A stretch of 64,000 bases of DNA, from assembly GCF_001045455.1 (NCBI RefSeq), contig NZ_LFNE01000003.1:124001-188000 (forward strand). The letters are read 5' to 3'. Below are positions 53,304 to 62,282 of this stretch, piece after piece. This DNA comes from Chryseobacterium sp. FH2. GTDB taxonomy: Bacteria > Bacteroidota > Bacteroidia > Flavobacteriales > Weeksellaceae. The notes under the pieces were generated by a model. That model searched no databases, was not told the DNA's origin, and saw only the letters and a list, made by a program, of their open reading frames with translations. A program made the translations under genes and the position numbers. How positions within the stretch are numbered: position 1 is the first letter of the stretch; the number at the start of each line of letters is the position of its first letter.

Positions 53304-53577
53304 ATTTGTCTTCTCCAAATTTTGCCTGAAATTTCTTTAAATAAAAACTTTTTCGCATTTTAAAATCGTGCTTTAATAGAGGAGAATCTATTTTGATGAT
53401 AATACATGTGTTTTCAATATCCACACTCCTGATTTCACGAAAAAGACTTTCGTCAAGATAATCTTCAAGAAAATCTCTGATGTCAAAAGCTATCAGTTTG
53501 TGCTCAAAACCATGAATTCTTGCAAAGGATTTTACAAGTTCTGAAGACTGAAATTCACGTTTTTTATTTTTCTTCAT
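53281..53577 (-). CDS. DUF721 protein next to recF
   Basis: 98 aa. KSFARIHGFEHKLIAFDI near the start, then the DUF721 core (NTCIIIKIDSPLLKHDFKMRKSFYLKKF). DUF721/DciA-like proteins are widely encoded beside recF or other replication genes; DciA loads replicative helicase in many bacteria, so a role in replication is possible. Gap to recF is 2 nt; overlaps the end of the convergent gene. Confidence 0.85.
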   Translation of the reverse strand: MKKNKKREFQSSELVKSFARIHGFEHKLIAFDIRDFLEDYLDESLFREIRSVDIENTCIIIKIDSPLLKHDFKMRKSFYLKKFQAKFGEDKFSDLQIL

Positions 53578-53579
53578 TA

Positions 53580-54659
53580 TTAAATTTCGAAAATTATACT
53601 TTCTTCATTGATTTTTCTGACGACACTTTCTGTGCGTTCTCTATGGGTATCTGTAATGAAAATCTGTCCAAAATTTTCCTGATTGACGAGCTCAATTAAC
53701 TGGGAAACTCTGGTATCATCAAGCTTATCAAAAATATCGTCTAATAACAGAATCGGAGTTTTATTTGTTAATTCTTTTACAAGGCTCATCTGAGCTAATT
53801 TTAAAGAAATCAGGAAAGATTTTTGCTGTCCTTGAGAACCAATTTTCTTGATCAAAACAGAATCCATTTCAAAAAGTAAGTCATCTTTGTGAATCCCTCT
53901 CGAGGTATAAGTAAGCATTCTGTCTTTTTCAATGCTTTCTCTTAATAGGTTTTCAAAGGATTGTTCCAGCAAATGAGACTCATAAATAACAGATACGGTT
54001 TCCTTGCCGCCGGAAATTATTTTATAAAAATTTTGTACAATCGGGTTTAATTTTTCTACAAAGTTTTTTCTTTTGGTAAAAATTTTAGTCCCGAATTTAG
54101 TAATTGGATCATCATAAATTTCTAAAGAATCTTTATCCCAGGTTCTGTTTTTTGCAAAATATTTCAACAATGCATTTCTCTGCTGAATTGTCTTTTGGTA
54201 TTGAATTAAATCAAAAAGATATTCAGAATCTGTCTGGGAAATCATTGAATCCAAAAACTTTCTTCTGCTTTCTCCGGAGTCGGAAATCAAATTTGAATCA
54301 TAGGGCGAAATCATCACACTTGGAAGATAACCAATATGATCGGCTAATCTGTCGTAGCTTTTATCATTTTTTTTTATGGTTTTTTTTGCTTCTTTTGGCT
54401 GTGTAATTCTAATGATATCTTCGCTGTCTTCATTTTGCAGCTCAGCATCAATAGTAAAAAAATCTTCTTCTTGTTTTATATTGTTGATATCAGTATTACC
54501 CAAGAAACTTTTACCTACGGAAAGATAATGTAAAGCATCTAAGATATTGGTTTTTCCCACACCGTTATTTCCCACAAAGCAATTAATTTGAGGAGAAAAT
54601 TCGAACCTTTTTTCGGAATGGTTCTTAAAATTGTACAGGGAGAGTTTCTTGATAATCAT
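53580..54659 (-). CDS. recF: DNA replication/repair protein RecF
   Basis: 359 aa, standard size. Walker A GNNGVGKTN at 30-38 after LSLYNFKNHSEKRFEFS; RecF motifs YLPSVMISPYDSNLISDSGESRRKFLD, GIHKDDLLF; signature GSQGQQKSFLISLKLAQ; Walker B PILLLDDIFDKLD. An SMC-like ATPase that binds gaps and helps load RecA. It lies between the UbiA-like gene (3 nt) and DUF721 (2 nt): one operon. Confidence 0.95.
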   Translation of the reverse strand: MIIKKLSLYNFKNHSEKRFEFSPQINCFVGNNGVGKTNILDALHYLSVGKSFLGNTDINNIKQEEDFFTIDAELQNEDSEDIIRITQPKEAKKTIKKNDKSYDRLADHIGYLPSVMISPYDSNLISDSGESRRKFLDSMISQTDSEYLFDLIQYQKTIQQRNALLKYFAKNRTWDKDSLEIYDDPITKFGTKIFTKRKNFVEKLNPIVQNFYKIISGGKETVSVIYESHLLEQSFENLLRESIEKDRMLTYTSRGIHKDDLLFEMDSVLIKKIGSQGQQKSFLISLKLAQMSLVKELTNKTPILLLDDIFDKLDDTRVSQLIELVNQENFGQIFITDTHRERTESVVRKINEESIIFEI

Positions 54660-54662
54660 TTG

Positions 54663-55418
54663 TCAAAAATACTTCATTATTACTGAAAATAAAAAAGGAA
54701 GTACAGAGCAGGTTTCCACTCCAAAAGAGAAGTATACGTCATCTCTTTCATTTTCAGAGAAGTAAATTAAAATATAAGTGATAATGCCGGAAATAAAAAA
54801 AGCAATTGAATAATTTAAATCTAAATATAAAATTGATAGAATAATACTCACAAAAACCAATAAATAAGCAATATATTTTGTATTTTGAATTCCAATTAAC
54901 TTTGGAAAGGTTTCCACAGTATCATTTTTCATATCCCGGATGTCAAAAGGTAAAACTAAGGCTGTAATAAAGAAAAAACTTATCAGAAATATGGGGAGAT
55001 TAAATTCAGGTAAGGTAAGCCAGCAATTTACCAAAGCCCAAACCAATCCTACATAAAACACTTTTAATAAAGGAATTTTTCTGATATATACATCAAGAAA
55101 AAAGCTGTTGTAAAGCAATCCGAGAATTACAATAATAAACCATTTTAGTAATCGTATTTCATTATGATTATGATAAATTAAAAAAGCACAAATTATACCT
55201 GCAATAGCATTTAAAATTAAAATTTTAAAGAAATATTGAGTGTATTGGTATTTTGTGTACAAATAACCGCTGAAATAAGTGATGAAAATTAAGAAGACTG
55301 TAGGGAAACGGAATGTGTTTTGCTCTTCCATGAAAAATACTGCAAAAAAAGTTCCCATTAAGGACACGTAAAGTTGACTATCAATAACGGTTTTTTTCAG
55401 TATTTTTAAGAAGTTCAT
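54663..55418 (-). CDS. UbiA-like integral membrane protein
   Basis: 251 aa with about eight hydrophobic segments. PFDIRDMKNDTVETFPKLIG matches the second Asp-rich motif of UbiA prenyltransferases. The first motif (NDxxDxxxD) is missing at the expected place near residues 60-75, so catalysis is uncertain. First gene of the operon with recF and DUF721; divergent from the macroglobulin gene by 18 nt. Confidence 0.7.
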   Translation of the reverse strand: MNFLKILKKTVIDSQLYVSLMGTFFAVFFMEEQNTFRFPTVFLIFITYFSGYLYTKYQYTQYFFKILILNAIAGIICAFLIYHNHNEIRLLKWFIIVILGLLYNSFFLDVYIRKIPLLKVFYVGLVWALVNCWLTLPEFNLPIFLISFFFITALVLPFDIRDMKNDTVETFPKLIGIQNTKYIAYLLVFVSIILSILYLDLNYSIAFFISGIITYILIYFSENERDDVYFSFGVETCSVLPFLFSVIMKYF

Positions 55419-55436
55419 TTATCAAAAATAACATAT

Positions 55437-58400
55437 ATGAAAAGATTTTCCAAGATTTTTCTGCTTTTGCTTTTACTACTGAATTTTTCTGCTGCTTTTG
55501 CTCAGAAATATTATGACAGCCAGTGGAAAAAAATAGAAGAAAATAGTAAAAAGGGAGCGTATAAATCTAATCTTCCCATTATTTTAGAGATACAAAACCA
55601 AGCCATGAAAGAAAATAATACATTGCAGCTGATTCGGTCTCTGAAGGGCGAGTTCAGTATTGTAAACATGACAACAGATGATGAGCAAAATGATTCTGCA
55701 TCAAAGTTTTTCACTAAAATTCAGAAGAGTGAAAAACAGCTGAAGGGTGATGAAAAGATTGTTTTTAAAGTTTTGGAAAATAATTTCTTTATGGATTATT
55801 ATAACCAGAACTCATGGAAAATAAATGGCAGAACTAATCTGAGCTCTCAGGATATTTTACAAATTGAAACCTGGAGCAAACTTGACTTTAAAAATTATCT
55901 GTCGAAAAACTTTCAGGAACTTGATCAGCAAAAAACTGAAATGAAAAAAGTTTCTTTGGCAAAGTATAAAGACTTGTTTTCCAATTCAAAAGATGTTGCT
56001 TATTTTCCGACTTTGGCTGATTGGTATGTTTTGAAGAAAGTTGAATTTCTTACTAATAATGAGCTTTTTACAAAAAATGAACTCATTGAAAACAGAAAAA
56101 AAACTGATGAGATTTTTGATGAATTGATAGTGCAGAATAATGGAAATTCTAAGTTGTATTTCATGCATCAGAAATTGGAAGAGAATTGCAATTTTACTCA
56201 ATGTAAAGATAAACTGGAACAACTTAAAAATCTTGTAAAATCCAATACCGAAGGCGATTATAAGGTTCTAATTATGGAACAAGTCATGTCTGAATTGATT
56301 GTGAAAAAGCAACAAAAAGCAGCTTTGGAAATTGCGGACGAAGCAAAAGCTCAATATCCAAAATCTCCTTTTATTGAAAATATTAAAGAACAAGAGGCAC
56401 AAATTAAAACACCAAGCCTTAATTTTCATTATGAACGCCAAACTCAGGCTAACCTGCCGATTCACTTTGCTGTAGATCATAAAAATGTTTCAGAATTTTC
56501 TTTAAATATTTATGAAGTAAAAGAAGATTTTACATTTTTCATGCAATATGCAGGAAATTCTTACTCAGATTTATATGGGAACATTAAAAAGAACTTGGTA
56601 AGAAAAGAGACATATCAGCTATCGGATTCAAAAGATTACCAGCTACATTCTACTTCTTTGGAGATAAAACCTCTCCCATCGGGAGTATATGTGGCGGAAT
56701 ATAATGTTGTGGAAGGAGAAAATGACAAGAACCAAAACTTCTACTTCTTAGTTTCAAACAACAAAATTATTTACCAAAACAAAGCTGGAGGAGAAATTAA
56801 TTCTAATGAACTAAAATTAGTGAACAGTGAAGACGGTAAACCTGTTATTAATGAAAATCTTACATTTTATGAATATATAAACGGTAAAGGATTAAGTAAA
56901 ACTTCAGGTAAAACTGATGAAAAAGGTGTTTTTACATTGCCGCCTAAAGAGTATTACAGAACTTATCTTATTCAGCAATCGAAAACTAATGATTATCAGA
57001 TTATTAACATTTACAGGGATTATGGTGATAGAAGCCCTAATAAAGAAACCAGGACAGCTGCCCAAATTTTTACAGACAGAGCGATTTACAGACCTGGGCA
57101 GACCGTTTATTTTAAAGTCATCAATATCAAAATTGATAAAGAAATTGAGTCTGTTGTTTCTGGTTTAAAACAAAAAATCACTTTAAAAGATGCTAATTAC
57201 CAGGACGTAACTTCACAGGATTTTACAACGAATGAATTCGGTTCTTATCACGGAAGTTTTGTTCTGCCAAAAGGAAAATTAAACGGCAGATTTACTCTGC
57301 AAACGGATGGCGGAACTGGAGGCTATAAAAGTGTAAACGTTGAAGAATATAAAAGACCAAAATTTGAAGTAACATTTCAGCCGGTAAAAGAAGAATACAA
57401 ATATGGGCAGATTATTGAGCTGAAAGGAAAAGCGTTGATGTTTTCCGGAGTACCATTAAATAATACCACGGTAAATTATGAAATTAAAAAGCATAATATC
57501 CGGTGGAGATATTTCAGTTGGTATCCGCGAGGCGACAATAACGAAAACTCAATTTTGGGAGAAGTGAAAACTGATGAAAAAGGAGAGTTCACAATTAAAT
57601 TAGATCTTAAAAAAGATGAAAATACAGAGGGTATTCAGATTGATAATTATGAAATCAATGCATCGGTAACAGATATTAATGGTGAGACACAATCTGCAGA
57701 TACGAATCTGAGAGTAGCTTCGGTTTCACATTACATCAAAGCTGATGAGATTAAAAATACCTTCTCAGATGAAAATGTAAAACTGAAAGTAGAGACAAAA
57801 AATTATAATGAACAGGAACTTAAAAAATCTTACCAGATAAAATTGTCAAAGCTTCAGGAACCAAACCGAATTTTTAGAAATAATTTTAAATCAGTAATTC
57901 AGGATGTACCGAAGTTTTCGAGAGAGGAGTTTATCAGCAAATTTCCTCATGATCTTTATAATAAAAATGATGAACAGAAAAACTGGCAAGTTGAAAAAGT
58001 TTTGATTGATAAAACTCAGCAATCAGCAACTGAGTTAGAGTTAGGAAAATTGGAAGCCGGTAATTATCAATTGGAATTGTATAATATTGAAGGAAAAGAC
58101 ACAATAAAAACTACGCAGAATTTCAATATCTGGGATAAAAATTCTTTAAGACCTAATCAAAAAACTTTCCTGACAGTCTTAGAACCTAAAAATGAATTTT
58201 CAAGAGGTGAAAGAGCAAAAGTATACGTTTATTCTGCGATTCCGGATGCTTTGGTGAATATTTTCGTTCAGAATGGTTTGGGGAAAACGGCTTCAGATGT
58301 TCAGAAGCTTAAAAACGGAGTGTTGGAATATTCGGTAGATATCCCAAAAGATAAATCTGTTTCTCTGGTGAACATTCAATTCCAGATTGTTGCATTTAAT

Positions 58401-61319
58401 GATGTTCAGACACAGGGTATTGATTTGAAAATCAAAAACACAGAACAGCCTTTAAAAATTGAAACCGTTACTTTCAGAGATAAATTAGAACCCAACTCTA
58501 AAGAAAAATGGTCCGTAAAAGTTTCAGGAAACGACAAAGAGAAGATTAATGCTGAGGTTTTGGCTAATATGTATGATATGTCTCTTGACCAATTTGATGC
58601 AAATAATTTTACTTGGCAAAATCTGTATATTCCTTACTCCATAGTTTCTTCGTACGCTATGAGTGACAATCTTTCGTCAGAATATTACGAAAAAAGAGGA
58701 AAATATTTTAATGGAAATTATGTAGATGTGCCTCAGTTTAATTGGTTTGATGGTGAAATAAGCTATATCACCCCACAAAAACTTGGCGGACGAGTTCCGG
58801 GCCTTAATATCCGTGGCGGCGCAAGGGCTGTGGCTATGGTAGCAGCAGCTCCAAAAATGAAAAAGGAATCTATTCAAATGAATGATGCCGCAGTAGATAT
58901 TGTGAATTCCGGAAGGCAGTTGACTGAGCAGGAAAAGAAGCAATATACAGATGTGGATGCAGATGGTATTTTAGATAAAGATGATGAAGGTTCTTTAGAA
59001 AAAGTTCCCGTTCGTCAGAATTTGAATGAAACAGCATTTTTTTATCCGGATTTGAGAACAGATTCAGAAGGAAATGTAGGCTTTGAATTCACTTCTCCTG
59101 AAGCTCTGACAAAATGGAAATTACTGTTTTTAGCCCACACAAAAGATGCAAGAGCAGCTACCTTACAAAAAGAAGTTGTGACACAGAAGGAGTTTTCAGT
59201 AACTCCGAATTATCCTAGATTTTTAAGAGAAGGGGATGAGCTTAATTTGCAATCAAAACTTTCGAACTTAACGAATAAAAAACTGAGTGGTTCGGCAAGT
59301 TTACAAGTACTGGATGCTTTTACCAATGAAGATATTTCGTCTAAATTTGGGCTAAATTCAAGTACCCAAAATTTTGATATAAACGAAAACGGAAATTCAG
59401 TGTTGACATGGAAAGTTAAGGTTCCGAACAATGTTTCTTCAATTATTTTAAAAGTAGTGGCAAAAGCAGGAAATTATTCTGATGGCGAACAAAAAGCGGT
59501 GGCAATTTTACCAAACAGAATGTTGGTGACTGATGCGCTTCCGATTTTTGTGAAAGAAGGGGAAACAAAAACTTTTGTTTTAGATAACCTTAAAGGTACA
59601 AATTCTACGACTATTTCCAACGTTTCAAATACATTGGAATTAACGACAAATCCGATTTGGGAGATTATGTTTGCGCTTCCAAGTCTGAAAAATGATCAGA
59701 ATAATTCTGCCGATGTGATTTTCAATAAATGGTTTGCAGATGTTTTAGCTTCTGAAATTTTTAAAGCTAATCCGAAAATGAAAAATGTTTTTGAAGAGTA
59801 TCAAAACAAAGGATTATTAAATTCAAAACTTGAAAAAAATCAGGAACTAAAACAATTGTTGTTGGAAGAAACACCTTGGGTTTTAGAAAGCAAAAATGAA
59901 GGTGAACAAATGCAGAAACTGGCACTTTTATTTGATGCAAATATGATGAAAAATTCAATCAATCAGGATTGGGACGATTTCAAAAAGCTGCAAAATCCGG
60001 ACGGTGGATTCTCGTGGTATCAAGGTTATCCAAGTTCATACTCGACTTCGTTGTATATCTTGAAAAACTTAGGAAAAATCAACTCTTGGTTAAAAGATAA
60101 TGTGAAAGATTATCAAAGTTCAGAACAGAATGAATTGGTGATGAAATTAGTTCAGTATGTAGACAACGAAATCAGTAAGTATTATGATGTAAAGAAAGAA
60201 AATGTTTGGAATAATTCGACGGTTGATTATCTGGACACAAGAAACTATTGGGAAAAACAATATCCTTTAAAAGGAAAAGGTTTAGCCTTAAAATCATTGG
60301 TAAAACAGAAAGCAAAAACAGCTAAATTATCTGAATTTACATTCTTCGGATTGCATCGTATGGCTTTATTGACAAACGATTTTGGACTGAAAGATGTTTC
60401 AGATAAAGTAATGAATTATTTAAAAGAAACTTCTACAGATACAAAAACTCAAGGTGTTTACTGGAAACAGAATCTTGATGACTGGGGTTGGTTCAGTTCA
60501 AAAGTGGTGAATCATGCAGGAGCTTTGGAAGCTTTCAATACTTTAAGACCAAACGATCAGAAATTCATTGAAGACATGAAAATCTGGCTGATTACCCAGA
60601 AAGAAGTTAATTCTTGGGGTAGCTCAAGAGGAACTTCGGAAGTGATTTTTACAATTTTAAATTCAGGGAAATCATGGGCAGGCACTGAAAGTGATAAAGC
60701 AACTGTTGTTTGGGGAGGAAAAGAATTACAGACTCAGACCCAGGCAACAGGTTACGTGAAATCTGCTGTAAAAACTGATGTTGTAGACAAGAATTTGGCA
60801 ACGGTTACTGTAACAAAACCTGGTCCCGGAATTGTTCAGGGAGGGCTATTCTGGCAATATTATGAAGATTTGGATAAAATCAAATCGTCTGAAAATTACA
60901 TTTCTATCACAAAAGAATTGTACAAAAAAATCAAAACAGTAAATGGTGAAGAATTACAGAAAATCTCACCTGAAACTCCATTGAAGGTAGGAGAGAAAGT
61001 GACCGTAAGAATGATTCTGAATACAGACCGGCCGATGGAGTTTATTCATATCAAAGACATGAGAGCGGCTGGATTTGAGCCTGTAAATGTGCTTTCAGGA
61101 TATCAGTGGAAAAATAATTTAGGCTATTATCAGTCTACTAAAGATGCATCCACAAATTTCTATATTCAATATATGCCAAAAGGCAAATATGTATTTGAAT
61201 ACGACTATCTTGCCAATGCATCCGGAAAATTCTCAAACGGCATTACGACGATACAGAATTATTATGCTCCGCAGATGAATGCTCATACAAAAGGAGCGAA
61301 TGTTCAGATTTTGGAATGA
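55437..61319 (+). CDS. Alpha-2-macroglobulin family protein (giant, atypical)
   Basis: 1960 aa. Signal peptide about 1-22 (AAFAQ). Order: helical N-terminal part; MG domains from about 330 (including TDRAIYRPGQTVYFKV near 540, the MG2 signature, and a PKFEVTF strand); a long insert about 1100-1190; the A2M domain (FFYPDLRTDSEGNVGFEFTSPEALTKWKL near 1200); and a C-terminal helical TED region (NPDGGFSWYQGYPSSYSTSLYILKNL). No GCGEQ thioester motif is present. The insert carries GGRVPGLNIRGG (1117-1128), like a TonB plug, and a Ca-binding-like loop DVDADGILDKDD (1172-1183). These proteins trap proteases. The next gene is ecotin, 43 nt away. Confidence 0.92.
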   Translation: MKRFSKIFLLLLLLLNFSAAFAQKYYDSQWKKIEENSKKGAYKSNLPIILEIQNQAMKENNTLQLIRSLKGEFSIVNMTTDDEQNDSASKFFTKIQKSEKQLKGDEKIVFKVLENNFFMDYYNQNSWKINGRTNLSSQDILQIETWSKLDFKNYLSKNFQELDQQKTEMKKVSLAKYKDLFSNSKDVAYFPTLADWYVLKKVEFLTNNELFTKNELIENRKKTDEIFDELIVQNNGNSKLYFMHQKLEENCNFTQCKDKLEQLKNLVKSNTEGDYKVLIMEQVMSELIVKKQQKAALEIADEAKAQYPKSPFIENIKEQEAQIKTPSLNFHYERQTQANLPIHFAVDHKNVSEFSLNIYEVKEDFTFFMQYAGNSYSDLYGNIKKNLVRKETYQLSDSKDYQLHSTSLEIKPLPSGVYVAEYNVVEGENDKNQNFYFLVSNNKIIYQNKAGGEINSNELKLVNSEDGKPVINENLTFYEYINGKGLSKTSGKTDEKGVFTLPPKEYYRTYLIQQSKTNDYQIINIYRDYGDRSPNKETRTAAQIFTDRAIYRPGQTVYFKVINIKIDKEIESVVSGLKQKITLKDANYQDVTSQDFTTNEFGSYHGSFVLPKGKLNGRFTLQTDGGTGGYKSVNVEEYKRPKFEVTFQPVKEEYKYGQIIELKGKALMFSGVPLNNTTVNYEIKKHNIRWRYFSWYPRGDNNENSILGEVKTDEKGEFTIKLDLKKDENTEGIQIDNYEINASVTDINGETQSADTNLRVASVSHYIKADEIKNTFSDENVKLKVETKNYNEQELKKSYQIKLSKLQEPNRIFRNNFKSVIQDVPKFSREEFISKFPHDLYNKNDEQKNWQVEKVLIDKTQQSATELELGKLEAGNYQLELYNIEGKDTIKTTQNFNIWDKNSLRPNQKTFLTVLEPKNEFSRGERAKVYVYSAIPDALVNIFVQNGLGKTASDVQKLKNGVLEYSVDIPKDKSVSLVNIQFQIVAFNDVQTQGIDLKIKNTEQPLKIETVTFRDKLEPNSKEKWSVKVSGNDKEKINAEVLANMYDMSLDQFDANNFTWQNLYIPYSIVSSYAMSDNLSSEYYEKRGKYFNGNYVDVPQFNWFDGEISYITPQKLGGRVPGLNIRGGARAVAMVAAAPKMKKESIQMNDAAVDIVNSGRQLTEQEKKQYTDVDADGILDKDDEGSLEKVPVRQNLNETAFFYPDLRTDSEGNVGFEFTSPEALTKWKLLFLAHTKDARAATLQKEVVTQKEFSVTPNYPRFLREGDELNLQSKLSNLTNKKLSGSASLQVLDAFTNEDISSKFGLNSSTQNFDINENGNSVLTWKVKVPNNVSSIILKVVAKAGNYSDGEQKAVAILPNRMLVTDALPIFVKEGETKTFVLDNLKGTNSTTISNVSNTLELTTNPIWEIMFALPSLKNDQNNSADVIFNKWFADVLASEIFKANPKMKNVFEEYQNKGLLNSKLEKNQELKQLLLEETPWVLESKNEGEQMQKLALLFDANMMKNSINQDWDDFKKLQNPDGGFSWYQGYPSSYSTSLYILKNLGKINSWLKDNVKDYQSSEQNELVMKLVQYVDNEISKYYDVKKENVWNNSTVDYLDTRNYWEKQYPLKGKGLALKSLVKQKAKTAKLSEFTFFGLHRMALLTNDFGLKDVSDKVMNYLKETSTDTKTQGVYWKQNLDDWGWFSSKVVNHAGALEAFNTLRPNDQKFIEDMKIWLITQKEVNSWGSSRGTSEVIFTILNSGKSWAGTESDKATVVWGGKELQTQTQATGYVKSAVKTDVVDKNLATVTVTKPGPGIVQGGLFWQYYEDLDKIKSSENYISITKELYKKIKTVNGEELQKISPETPLKVGEKVTVRMILNTDRPMEFIHIKDMRAAGFEPVNVLSGYQWKNNLGYYQSTKDASTNFYIQYMPKGKYVFEYDYLANASGKFSNGITTIQNYYAPQMNAHTKGANVQILE

Positions 61320-61361
61320 TTTTTGGGTTTATAGAATCAATAAAAAATAAATACAAAAAAT

Positions 61362-61850
61362 ATGAAATTTTCAAAAACGGTAATTACAGGTTTGGTAATG
61401 TTGGTTGGTGTAAATGCTTTCGCTCAGAAAAAGGCGGAAAAGTTTGAGAAATTACAGATTGAAATGTTCCCAAAAGCCAAAGAAGGCTATAAGCAAGTAT
61501 ATATTCAGCTTCCGATTGCTAAAAATGAAAATGATCTGAAAGTTGAACTCTTTGTTGGTGCAGAGAAAACGTTGGATTGCAACAAACATTTTTTGGTGGG
61601 CAATGTAAAAACTCAGGATTTGCAGGGTTGGGGCTACAGCTATTATGATGTAGAATCAAATGGTGAAGTTGGCGGGACTTTGATGGCTTGTCTGGATAAA
61701 AAACTGACAAAGCAATTCGTAACGCTTCAGCCGGAAATTGTAAGATATAACAGCAAATTACCGTTGGTGTTTTATGTTCCGAAGGATTTGGAAGTTCGCT
61801 ACAGAATTTTGCGTCCTGATGCAACAATGAAAAAAGCAGTTCAGAAATAA
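61362..61850 (+). CDS. eco: Ecotin, periplasmic serine protease inhibitor
   Basis: 162 aa. Signal peptide about 1-21 (NAFAQ). The mature protein has EMFPKAKEGYKQVYIQLP, LKVELFVGAEKTLDCNKH, LQGWGYSYYDVES and VRYNSKLPLVFYVPKDLEVRYR, all closely matching E. coli ecotin. The disulphide pair is Cys73-Cys110. By alignment to E. coli (Met84 at P1) the P1 residue here is Leu107 in GTLMAC. It inhibits chymotrypsin-like proteases. It follows the macroglobulin gene by 43 nt, most likely in one operon. Confidence 0.96.
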   Translation: MKFSKTVITGLVMLVGVNAFAQKKAEKFEKLQIEMFPKAKEGYKQVYIQLPIAKNENDLKVELFVGAEKTLDCNKHFLVGNVKTQDLQGWGYSYYDVESNGEVGGTLMACLDKKLTKQFVTLQPEIVRYNSKLPLVFYVPKDLEVRYRILRPDATMKKAVQK

Positions 61851-61868
61851 TCAAATTATATTTCATAC

Positions 61869-61901
61869 AAAACTCCTCGCATTTGTGGGGAGTTTTTGTT
61901 T
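61869..61901 (+). terminator. Terminator after ecotin
   Basis: AAAACTCCTCGC pairs with GTGGGGAGTTTT (61869-61880 and 61885-61896) with G-T pairs over a 4-nt loop, followed by TTGTTTT. Confidence 0.8.
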
Positions 61902-62260
61902 TAGAAGCTTATCCAGCTATCCACTTTTACTCCTCGCGCCGAAGCTTTCTTTTAGAATCTGCGCTTGCTGTGGGGTAGCCGTTTCTATCTGGGCTAAGGT
62001 ATTTGGTATTATCGAAATACGAATGAAAAATTCAAATTGTTCTCATCAAAAACTTCGTGAAATCTGTGTTTAAATGAGGAAAATAATAATGCAGCCAAAG
62101 AAAAAAGAGAAAAATTTCAATTAAAATGAAACTCAAATTAAAGTTAAACGATGCTTCGGAAACTCCCATTAATAAAGCCTTTACATTAAACCTGTTTTAA
62201 ACTGTTGCTAAATTCACCGTTTCGTGGATTTTCTTATGGTTTTTCAGATTTTTTTGCACT
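61902..62260. other. Intergenic region with probable repeat sequence
   Basis: No gene is supported. The stretch from about 61910 to 62010 (ACTCCTCGCGCCGAAGC, TTGCTGTGGGGTAGCCG) is much more GC-rich than the flanks, and the part near 62045-62072 (AAACTTCGTGAAATCTGTGT) resembles intergenic repeats found in many flavobacterial genomes. The minus strand of the first part could read ETATPQQAQILKESFGAR, possibly a gene remnant. Confidence 0.4.
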
Positions 62261-62268
62261 ATATTTGT
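62261..62268 (+). promoter_or_regulatory. -7 box of the efflux operon promoter
   Basis: TATATTTG lies 14 nt before the ATG at 62283 and fits TAnnTTTG exactly. Confidence 0.6.
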
Positions 62269-62282
62269 TTTAAACGGGAACT

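Noticed and set aside
61885..62073. 62-codon plus-strand ORF after ecotin
   Set aside because: Composition is unlike neighbouring genes, it begins at the terminator and shows no family features; it lies in a probable repeat.
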